The position numbers and the translations under genes are program-made. A DNA stretch of 64,000 bases from Corynebacterium sp. (lineage in GTDB: Bacteria; Actinomycetota; Actinomycetes; Mycobacteriales; Mycobacteriaceae), in contig JAUMZY010000005.1 of assembly GCA_030527885.1 (NCBI GenBank), forward strand, positions 1 to 64,000, read 5' to 3'. A model generated the notes under the pieces. That model was not told where the DNA came from. It searched no databases and was given only the letters and a program-made list of their open reading frames with translations. Shown one piece after another: positions 56,406 through 64,000 of the stretch; the stretch's first letter is position 1, and each line of letters opens with the position of its first letter.

Positions 56406-57749
56406 ATGCCTACCATGCTGGAAACCATGAAAACCGCCTACACCAGCGGCGATATCTATACCAAATTATCTTTGCTGGTGTTCGGCCTGGGCAACCTCAA
56501 ACGCCGACAATACGCCAAAGGCCTCCTCTTCCTGGCAATCGAAATTGCCGCACTCACCTGGATTATCAGCATCGGCGCCCGCAAAATTGCTGAACTGCCC
56601 ACCCTCGGTGGTGATGGTGGCCAAACCCGTGTCAAAGTCAATGGCTTCTGGGTCTATACCCAATCCACACCTTCCGTCGTTGTGCTCCTTTACGGTGTCG
56701 TAGCTATCTGCGCCATCATCGCCCTCGGCTGGTTCGCCACCGTCGCACTGCGTAGCTCCTACAAAGCCGAAGAACAAACACACCGCATTGGCACTGCCCG
56801 CACCTTCCGCGACGACCTCCGCGAACTCACCAACTCCGACGCCCACATCACCTTCATGACGCTGCCCACCCTCGGCATCGTCCTCTTCACCATCCTGCCC
56901 CTGATCTTCATGATCTCCATGGCGTTCACCAGCTACGACTCCCGCAACGCCCTCTACTTCAACTGGGTCGGGCTAGACAACTTCATCACAGTCCTCACCG
57001 ACAGCGGCGGCATCGTCAACCTCAACCTCTTCATCAGCGTCCTCACCTGGACCCTCATCTGGGCCTTCTTCGCCACCTTCCTCAACTACTTCCTGGGCAT
57101 GTTCCTCGCCATGCTCATCAACCGCCGCACCACCTGGGGCAAAAACATGTGGCGCGCCATCTTCTCCCTCTCGGTCGTCGTCCCGCAATTCGCATCCCTC
57201 CTCATCCTGCGCTCCATGCTGCAACCCCAAGGCGCCATCAACCGACTCCTTGTCAGCTGGGGCATCATCGACAACCCCCTGCCATTCTTCACAAACTCCA
57301 CCTGGGCCCGCGTCACCGTCATCGTCGTGAACCTCTGGATCGGCATTCCCTACACCATCATGCAGGTCACCGGCATCCTCCAAAACGTCCCCGGCGAACT
57401 CTACGAAGCCGCCCGCATCGACGGCGCCTCCTGGTGGCAAACCTACCGGTTCATCACAATGCCCTACCTCCTCTTCGTGATGACCCCCTACCTCATCACC
57501 ACATTCACCGCCAACGTCAACAACTTCAACGTCATCTACATGCTCTCCGGCGGCGACCCCACACCCATCGGCGCCTCCGCCGGCAAAACTGACCTGTTGA
57601 TCACCTGGCTCTACAAACTCACCGTCGACCGCGGCGACTACAACGTCGGCGCCGTCATCGGCATCCTCACCTTCATCGTGCTCAGCATCGTCGCACTCAT
57701 CACCTACCGCCGCTCCGGCTCCTACCGCAACGAGGAGGGATTCCAGTGA
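56406..57749 (+). CDS. malF: maltodextrin ABC transporter permease MalF
   Basis: 447-residue permease with about eight spans, including an N-terminal extension of three (about 17-125) before the core, as in MalF. The EAA loop that contacts the ATPase reads ELYEAARIDGASWWQTYRFITMP. The ATG follows AAGGACC. It overlaps malG by four bases. It would form the channel with MalG, driven by MsiK. Confidence 0.92.
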   Translation: MPTMLETMKTAYTSGDIYTKLSLLVFGLGNLKRRQYAKGLLFLAIEIAALTWIISIGARKIAELPTLGGDGGQTRVKVNGFWVYTQSTPSVVVLLYGVVAICAIIALGWFATVALRSSYKAEEQTHRIGTARTFRDDLRELTNSDAHITFMTLPTLGIVLFTILPLIFMISMAFTSYDSRNALYFNWVGLDNFITVLTDSGGIVNLNLFISVLTWTLIWAFFATFLNYFLGMFLAMLINRRTTWGKNMWRAIFSLSVVVPQFASLLILRSMLQPQGAINRLLVSWGIIDNPLPFFTNSTWARVTVIVVNLWIGIPYTIMQVTGILQNVPGELYEAARIDGASWWQTYRFITMPYLLFVMTPYLITTFTANVNNFNVIYMLSGGDPTPIGASAGKTDLLITWLYKLTVDRGDYNVGAVIGILTFIVLSIVALITYRRSGSYRNEEGFQ

Positions 57750-58624
57750 CCACCAAAAACACCCCCAAACTGCACAACCAACGTGCCGCGCGCCGGGTCG
57801 CCGATATTGCCACGCATGTGCTGTTAACTGTGTTGGCCATCATTTGGATTATTCCCATCGTGTGGGTGGTGTTGGAGAGCTTCAATAAGAACACGGCTCC
57901 GTACCAACCCACCTTCTTCCCAACCGAATACAGTTTCGATAACTATAAGCAGTTGTTTACCGATACTGTGGTGTTGAACTTCCCGCGCATGTTCCTCAAT
58001 ACCTTCATTATTGCGGTGTTCACGTGTGCGATCTCGGTGAGCTTCGTGCTCATCGTGTCGTTCTGCCTCTCGCGGTTGCGGTTCCCGTTCCGCCGCATCT
58101 ATATGAACACCGCGCTGGTGTTGGGGATGTTCCCGGGCATCATGGCGGTGGTGGCCATTTATTTCCTGTTGAAGGCCTTGGGGCTCACGGGTGGCGGCAC
58201 CACGAATATTGCCCTGATCATTGTGTATTCTGCGGGGTCTGGCATGGGGTTTTACATCATGAAGGGCTACATGGATACCATTCCGGCGAGCCTGGATGAG
58301 GCTGCTTATCTCGATGGCTGCAGCAAATGGCAGGTGTTCTACCTGATTATTTTGCCGATTGCTAAGCCCATGATTGTGTACCAGGCGATCATTAGTTTCC
58401 TCACACCGTGGCTGGATTTTGTGCTGGCCAAGGCGATTGCCCGCACGCAGGATAATTACACCGTTTCCCTGGGGTTATGGAAGATGCTAGAGAAGGAATA
58501 CATTCAGGAATGGTTTGCTCGGTGGGCCGCTGGGGCGGTGTGTGTTTCCATTCCGATCATCATTCTGTTCATCGTTATGCAGCGTTTTTATCAAGAATCC
58601 ATGGCGGGTTCGGTGAAGGGTTAG
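57746..58624 (+). CDS. malG: maltodextrin ABC transporter permease MalG
   Basis: 292-residue permease with six spans. The EAA loop reads SLDEAAYLDGCSKWQVFYLIILPIAKP. The N-terminus TTKNTPKLHNQRAARRVADIATH is basic and cytoplasmic. The GTG start overlaps the malF stop, with GAGGAGG upstream. It ends the malEFG operon; no ATPase follows, consistent with use of the separate MsiK. A copy of the 12-bp repeat lies 4 bases after the stop. Confidence 0.92.
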   Translation: MTTKNTPKLHNQRAARRVADIATHVLLTVLAIIWIIPIVWVVLESFNKNTAPYQPTFFPTEYSFDNYKQLFTDTVVLNFPRMFLNTFIIAVFTCAISVSFVLIVSFCLSRLRFPFRRIYMNTALVLGMFPGIMAVVAIYFLLKALGLTGGGTTNIALIIVYSAGSGMGFYIMKGYMDTIPASLDEAAYLDGCSKWQVFYLIILPIAKPMIVYQAIISFLTPWLDFVLAKAIARTQDNYTVSLGLWKMLEKEYIQEWFARWAAGAVCVSIPIIILFIVMQRFYQESMAGSVKG

Positions 58625-58627
58625 GTT

Positions 58628-58639
58628 GCTTTTCGACGC
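58628..58639 (+). repeat. 12-bp intergenic repeat
   Basis: Exact GCTTTTCGACGC, 4 bases after the malG stop. Confidence 0.85.
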
Positions 58640-58651
58640 CATAGGTCCCCC

Positions 58652-58715
58652 TTGTCCCACCGTGGCCGAGGGGGTATCCTTATGGGAAACCCACAAATAG
58701 ACCAACGGTCTATTT
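58652..58715 (+). promoter_or_regulatory. promoter with TetR-type palindromic operator before irtA
   Basis: TTGTCC (58652-58657), a 17-base spacer and TATCCT (58675-58680) form a promoter. Just downstream, AAATAGACC (58695-58703) and GGTCTATTT (58707-58715) are perfect 9-bp inverted copies around AAC. The TAGACCnnnGGTCTA form is typical of TetR-family operators. No TetR-family gene is present in this window. Confidence 0.6.
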
Positions 58716-58742
58716 GGCAACAAAAGGAAATGGAGGGCAACC

Positions 58743-61226
58743 ATGGGGCATGGCATCCAAGGTGCAGTACTCAAAACGCTCGGTGCGACAGACCACATCA
58801 TCACCGTCACCAGCAAGGAACAACGCACAGATCACTTTGTTCGAATAACCTTCCACTCTGACACCCTGTTCACCAAGCTCAGCCTCACTCCTGGCGCCTT
58901 CGTCCGCTGCTGGTGGCGGTAATAAACAATTCCAACGCGGCTACACCATCACCAACGCCGACCCCATCGCCGGCAATTTTGACATCGACTTCGTCATTCA
59001 CCACCCCCTCGGGCCTGGCTCCTACTGGGCCAGTATATGTGAACCTGGTGATCAGCTCGTCGTCACGCAACACGGCGAAGAATACTTCAAGCTTCTCGAC
59101 CCGCCCCCAGCCGGCTACCTGCTGCTCGGCGATCTCGCATCCTACCCCGCCATCTGGGACATCGCCCACCACATTCCCGCCACTGAAAAAGTTATCATCT
59201 ACCTGGAAAAATACCAGGAAGAAGACGCGCAATTACCCCTGCCGGCCGGCCCCAATATCGAAGCCGCCTGGTTGGATTAGCTTCCCAACGGCCAAACCTT
59301 CGTCCAAGCCCTCGACGGCCAGGACTGGACCAACTGGTACGCCTGGATCACCGCCGAAGACGCCGCTACCCGCCACGCAAAAACCCTGCTGCAGCACGAA
59401 TACGGCCTGAATAACTCCACCATGCACACCCGCGCCTACTGTGCGCGCGGCCGCGGCATGGGGGAAATCCCGAACCCTGGAACAGCTCAACGCCCAGCAC
59501 GAACCCGCCCCAGAAACGGACAAAATCGAATCTGTGCTTGCGCCCACCAAGTTGGCGCTCATCCTGGGCGGCGTTGCCCAAGCGCTTATCTCCGTGCTGC
59601 AAGTTGTTCCCTACATCCTCTTTGCCGAGGTCGCCCGCCTCTTCCTGCAGGGGCTGAACGCGCGCAATTCATTGATGTGAGCATCACCGCCCTCATCATC
59701 ATGGGCATCACCAGCGGCGACACCGCCCTCCTGATCTTCGGCATGCACCTTTACGACAATAAGTTCGAAACGGCTGTGCGGCGGCGCCTCATGGTGAAAC
59801 TCACCACCCTGCCGCTCGGTTGGTTCGGCAACCGCAAAGCCGTCGACGTGAAAAACTCGTCAGTGACGACGTCAATTCCCTGCACTATCTCGTCACGCAC
59901 GCCGTGCTTGATCTCGTGGCTGCCGTGGTCACCCCGATCACCATCCTCGTTTACCTCTTCGCCGTCCAATGGCGGCTCGGCCTGGTTCTCCTCATCCCCA
60001 TACTCGCCTTCATCGTGGTCATGGCCACCATTGCCAACAAAGACAAAGCCAAAATGTCCACCGGGCTCCGCTACCACACCACCGTATCGGGCCAGGCCCA
60101 AACCTTCATGGCCACCCGCGACCAGGCGAAAACCTTCGGCTCCTCCGCCATCGTCGACTTGCCCGGCACCCTCACCACCGTCGGCGACTTTTACGATGAA
60201 TGGCAGCGCGAAACCGCCGTTGCCAAGATTCAAGCCATCACCATCAATCGCCCCATCACCGTCCTGAGCATCTTCATTCTTGCCGGCTGGATTTTCCTCA
60301 GCCAAGGCTGGATCACCGTGGGCGACCTCATTCTGTTCCTCATCCTCGGCACCTCCTTCGGTGGTCAACTCCTCGGCATCGGCCTGAACGCAGAAGGCCT
60401 CGTCAACGGCCTCGGCTCCCGCGACGACCTTGAACGCCTCTTGTCAACCCCCAGCCTCGTCGGCCCAGCGAACCGCCCAGCCCCCGCTGGCTATGTGCGT
60501 TTTAACAACGTGCAATTCGGCTACAACGCTGGCCGCACTGTGCTGAATAACTTCAACCTCGAACTGAGTAAAGGCACCGTCACCGCCCTGGTTGGGCCCT
60601 CCGGGTCCGGAAAATCCACGGTGGCGGCACTGCTGGCCCGCCTGTGGGACCCACAACAAGGCTCCATCAGCATCGAAGGAACCGACATCCGCGACCTCAC
60701 CTCCGAGGAACTGTACGCCAAAGTCACCATCCTCTTGCAGGCCGTACAGCTGATCAACGCCAGCATCCGCGACAACATCGCCCTCACCCGACCCGAGGCC
60801 ACCGACGCGGAAGTACACGCCGACGCCCAAGCCGCGCACATAGATCATGTGATCGAAGAACTCCCCGATGGTTACGACACGATCGTGAACACCGATCGGC
60901 TTTCCGGCGGGGAACGCCAACGCATCGGCATTGCCCGCGCCCTCCTCGCTGACACACCCATCGTGGTGCTCGACGAAGCCACCGCCGCCGCCGACCCCGA
61001 TTCCGAATGGGCTATTCGCCAAGTTCTCGACCGATTACTAGCCGGCAAAACCGTCCTCATGATCGCCCATCGGCTGCACACCATCCAGCATGCTGATCGC
61101 ATCGTGGTGCTGGACGACGGCATCGTGTACGAACAAGGCACCCACGAAGCCCTACTCGCACACGGCGGCAGCTACGCCCAACTATGGAACACCAGTTCGA
61201 GCCCCATCGAATCCCAGGAGGCCTAA
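58743..61226 (+). pseudogene. irtA: IrtA-like siderophore ABC transporter with FAD domain, multiply broken
   Basis: Remains of an IrtA-type importer/reductase: an N-terminal siderophore-interacting FAD domain fused to an ABC permease-ATPase, which in mycobacteria imports and reduces ferric mycobactin. The SIP part is seen in ITFHSDTLFTKLSLTPGAFVRCWW and then QRGYTITNADP. At least five lesions occur: a frameshift near 58915; TAG at 59278-59280 after AAWLD; an extra base in GGGGG near 59463; a shift in the GGGG run near 59650; and a missing A near 59851. From 59860 on the frame is open to 61226 and carries an intact ATPase (GPSGSGKST, LSGGERQ, VVLDEAT). The start has GGAGGG before ATG 58743. 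Confidence 0.8.
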
Positions 61227-61232
61227 CCCATC

Positions 61233-62905
61233 ATGCTCAAACAATTCCACGACATCACCGGCGGCTGCAACTACTGGGGATACCTATTCTTCGTCATCCT
61301 CTCCGCCGTGCTGCAAGTCGGCGCTGTGCTGAGCCTCTTCCCGCTGCTCGGAAACCTCTTCGGCCCCGAACCCGCCCAAGCCGGCCCCTGGGTGGGCATC
61401 CTCATTGGCATCGTCGCCGTCGCCTGGCTTTGCGACGTCATCTCCGCAAAACTCGGCTTGGAATTAGGCCTGAGCATCATGCGCCTCATCCACCAGCACG
61501 CCCCCAGCGCAGTGCTCGCGTGGCTCAGCGCCAAACTCACGCACACCAAAACCGCCAGCCTGCGCTCCCTGATCTCCACCAGCGCAGTTGATACCACCTC
61601 CGGCGTGATTCTGCTGATCACCCCCGTGATCACCGCCGCCGTCTTCAACTTCACCTTAGGCCTGGGCCTGTTCTTCATTTCGCCGCTGGTCGCCATCGTC
61701 ACCCTCGTTGGCGGCTTCATCGTGCAAGGCGCATTGTGGTTGGGGGCACGCCTGGAATCCCGATCCCAGAAAAACTTCACCGCCGCCACCGAAGAACTAG
61801 GCGACCGCCTGTTCGAATTCGCCTGGGCCCAACCCTCCCTCCGTACATCCTGCAGCACCTCCATCGGCGTCCAACTCGTTGAGGACACCATCACCCGCAC
61901 CTACAAACGCGGCTTGTGTCTCCTGCTGTGGCAGATCCCATCCAGCTTCCTTTTTAGCTTCGTTCTCCAGGCCGTCTTGCTGGGATTCGGCATCACAGCC
62001 TGGGTTTCTTTCGACAACTGCACCGTGGACGCCATCGCTGCCGCCACCCTCGTCATCCTGCTGCTGCGCGTCATCGAACAGGTCACAACCGTATCCAGCT
62101 CCGTCGGCGGCATCATCGCTATCAACGAGCTCTCCACCAGCGTCAAAGAACTCATCGACACCACACCAGTGGTTAATTCCGAACCTTTGAGCGAAGCGCC
62201 ACGCATCACCGCGCAAGGCCTGGAAGTGCGCTACCCCGACGGCACGTTAGGGCTCAACAACGTCACCACTGACTTCCAGCTCGGCACCATCACCGTCGTC
62301 ATCGGCCGCTCAGGCTTCGGCAAAATCACCCTGCTGCGGGCCCTATCTGGCCCACGCCACTCACCAGCGGCACCATCAGCCTCGACAACAAGGCCACTTC
62401 TGAAGGTGCCCTGCGCGGCAACGCCACCATAGTCTTCCAACAAACCACCCTCGGCGACGGCACCATCCGCGACAACCTCCTAGCAGTCAACCCCAACCTC
62501 GCCGAAACCGCCCAACTCGCGGAAGTCCTCACCCGCATCAGCGACGGCTGGGACACACCCGTGGGCGAACTCGGCGCCTAACTCTCCGGCGGGGAACGCC
62601 AGCGCGTGGGCATCGCCCGCAGCCTCGCCAAACCCGCACACGTCCTGTTTGTCGATGAAGCCACCTCTGCCCTCGACCCCCAAAACGAACGCGCAGTAGT
62701 GGAAGCCCTAGGAAAAATCCGCGGCGACTACACCACCGTCATGGTCACCCACCGGCCCGCCATGGTGGACATCGCTGACCGAGTCATAGTCATGGATGAA
62801 GGCCGCATCATCGAAGTCGGCACCCCAGCAGACCTAGAACAAGCTGGCGGGGAGTACGCCCGCATCGTCGGCGAGTGGCGTGCTTCAGCTGCCTGGCGTA
62901 TCTAA
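61233..62905 (+). pseudogene. irtB: IrtB-like siderophore ABC transporter, broken
   Basis: Partner half-transporter of IrtA, following it by six bases. The membrane domain (about 61233-62200) is intact. The ATPase domain is damaged in three ways: Walker A reads GRSGFGKITLL, with Ile in place of the Ser/Thr after the Lys; one base is missing near 62348-62353, which shifts the frame; and TAA at 62579-62581 interrupts just before LSGGERQRVGIARSL. After that the signature, Walker B (VLFVDEATSALDPQ) and H-loop are readable to 62905. It cannot make an active transporter as sequenced, in agreement with the state of irtA. Confidence 0.78.
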
Positions 62906-62920
62906 CTATTGTAATTAGGT

Positions 62921-63634
62921 GTGAAGCAAAAATTACGCGGCGGCATAAGCACAGTCAAACTCGTGACTATAACCGGAATCTTTACCAGCTTTTCGGTGCT
63001 CAGCCTGGGTATAGAGAAACTATTAGGGCCAGAGCCCGACGCCGCCACTTTTGCCAACCTAGAAATACTCATCGGGATCGAACTACTCTCCATCGTAGCA
63101 AGCCTTGCGGCCTGCCCCATCCTGGCGTGGCTCTACCTGCTGGAATGCCGCACTTCCGACCACTGGGGGCTCTTCTGGGGCACCATCGCACTTGGCCTCC
63201 TAGCCGAACCATTCTATGACAGAGTCGTCACCGGACATTGGTTTGATTTCCGGGCCACAAACCTCATGTGGGCACTGGTGGTGTGCTTTCTCGTCGAAAA
63301 GCTAGTGGCATTTCGATCGCGGGGTGTACAGCTCATCGTCGTGCTGGCCGGAGTCGGATGGTTGACAGTTTTTCCAGCAGGGCAGTGGTTGCCACCATTT
63401 GCCGCCGGGCTGATCGTATACCTCTTCTTCCTGCTATTCCACTACCTCTATGATCGAGAAAACCTCATGATGCTCACCGCCGGCATGATCGGCGCCGTGT
63501 GCTTTGTGACACCAGCAATCGGCGTGCTACTGCTGCATTACCGGGCAGAACCAGGCGATTGGCCCCGGCCAGCCTGGCTATTACTGTATCCAGCAGCGTT
63601 TATGTGTTTGACGGTGGCAGCACTCATACGATAG
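62921..63634 (+). CDS. multi-spanning membrane protein, possibly TraX-like
   Basis: 237-residue protein with about seven predicted membrane spans. The stretch ACPILAWLYLLECRTSDHWGLFWGTIALGLLAEPFYDR resembles the start of TraX-family membrane acyltransferase-like proteins (A.P.FAFL..EG.RH...LLSE.PFD), which is the only hint of family. The GTG at 62921 has no good ribosome-binding site; a TAATTA-like -10 just upstream raises the possibility of a leaderless mRNA. It appears intact although it follows the decayed irtAB directly. The biochemical role is unknown. Confidence 0.6.
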   Translation: MKQKLRGGISTVKLVTITGIFTSFSVLSLGIEKLLGPEPDAATFANLEILIGIELLSIVASLAACPILAWLYLLECRTSDHWGLFWGTIALGLLAEPFYDRVVTGHWFDFRATNLMWALVVCFLVEKLVAFRSRGVQLIVVLAGVGWLTVFPAGQWLPPFAAGLIVYLFFLLFHYLYDRENLMMLTAGMIGAVCFVTPAIGVLLLHYRAEPGDWPRPAWLLLYPAAFMCLTVAALIR

Positions 63635-63877
63635 GATTACCCGACAGTCCCACAAGTATGTTGGGAGCCTTTAAGTTTTGCCTGGTAGGGTTAATATTCT
63701 GCTTGGAAGTAAGGTTCATGCCCATTGGCATGAGGCTTCAAAACTAACCAAGGCACACGGTAGCGGCCCCGGTAAAGAGCCCCTATTTTTGCTTGTATAG
63801 GGGCCATAACACAAGCCATTACCCGTGCCCCAAGCAAAAAACTCCGCCCGGAAAATACCGAAAATAGAAAGACGGTT
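63635..63877. other. leader region of rpsL
   Basis: 243 bases without a gene. TTTAAG near 63670 and TAATAT at 63692-63697 form a weak promoter candidate. The hairpin GCCCCTAT (63779-63786) / ATAGGGGC (63797-63804) lies in the leader about 75 bases before rpsL and could be regulatory. Confidence 0.5.
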
Positions 63878-64000
63878 ATGCCAACTATTCAACAGCTGGT
63901 CCGCAAGGGCCGCCACGATAAGACTGCAAAGGTGAAGACCGCAGCTCTGAAGGGTTCCCCTCAGCGTCGTGGCGTGTGCACCCGCGTGTACACCACCACC
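63878..64000 (+). CDS. rpsL: 30S ribosomal protein S12 (5' part, cut by the window end)
   Basis: First 41 codons of S12, a decoding-centre protein and a streptomycin-resistance target. It opens [20 protein letters not shown] and ends at TRVYTTT, just before the TPKKPNS segment with the resistance-determining Lys43, which is outside the window. The ATG follows GAAAGA. It begins the usual rpsL-rpsG-fusA cluster, presumably continuing beyond the window. Confidence 0.95.
   Translation, partial: MPTIQQLVRKGRHDKTAKVKTAALKGSPQRRGVCTRVYTTT

Noticed and set aside
1..64000. CRISPR array, prophage, insertion sequence or tRNA genes
   Set aside because: No spacer-repeat array, transposase, integrase, phage gene or tRNA cloverleaf was recognised on reading both strands; a tRNA missed by eye cannot be fully excluded.

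Overview
The window is chromosomal DNA of a Corynebacterium-type actinobacterium. Its backbone is secE-nusG-rplK-rplA, rplJ-rplL, a DUF3068 gene, rpoB-rpoC and the start of rpsL. The same order, with a GABA gene set between rplA and rplJ, is known from Corynebacterium glutamicum. The acidic NusG N-terminus, the GTG starts of rpoB and rpoC, the DUF5979 surface protein and candidate GlxR-, DtxR- and NrdR-type sites fit that genus. The species cannot be named from this sequence.

Layout. (1) 1-2953: secE, nusG, rplK and rplA, with a hairpin after secE and a strong terminator after rplA. (2) 2954-21700, between rplA and rplJ: a 2319-residue LANTG-anchored repeat protein, then a polyamine/GABA block. 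The block holds 4-aminobutyraldehyde dehydrogenase, putrescine oxidase, a universal stress protein, two amino acid/polyamine permeases, a PucR-type regulator, GABA aminotransferase and succinate-semialdehyde dehydrogenase. Together they would carry putrescine to GABA and on to succinate. (3) 21700-32200: L10 leader, rplJ, rplL, DUF3068, rpoB, rpoC and a large palindromic terminator. (4) 32200-63640, between rpoC and rpsL: a long accessory stretch. It holds anaerobic ribonucleotide reductase (nrdD carries an in-frame UGA) with nrdG; two related membrane proteins; two two-component systems, one with a frameshifted kinase; an ABC exporter; a DUF1707 protein; MsiK-type ATPase, pullulanase and malEFG for maltodextrin use; a DHA2 drug exporter; a UDP-glucose dehydrogenase / two degenerate kinase-fold proteins / glycosyltransferase operon; a decayed GH13 glucosidase; and decayed irtA-irtB siderophore transporter genes. 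(5) 63635-64000: rpsL leader and the first 41 codons of rpsL.

The observations most worth following are: (a) a 12-bp intergenic repeat, GCTTTTCGACGC, with eight exact copies, all just downstream of stop codons; (b) two adjacent APH-fold proteins that have each lost a different catalytic acidic residue and sit in one operon with a glycosyltransferase and UDP-glucose dehydrogenase; (c) a 13-bp identical motif upstream of the two putrescine/GABA transcription units; (d) the UGA in nrdD at a position that is Trp in relatives, under a promoter with two NrdR-like boxes exactly 31 bp apart; (e) several lesions confined to irtAB, the glucosidase relic and one histidine kinase, which suggests ongoing gene loss in the rpoC-rpsL island.
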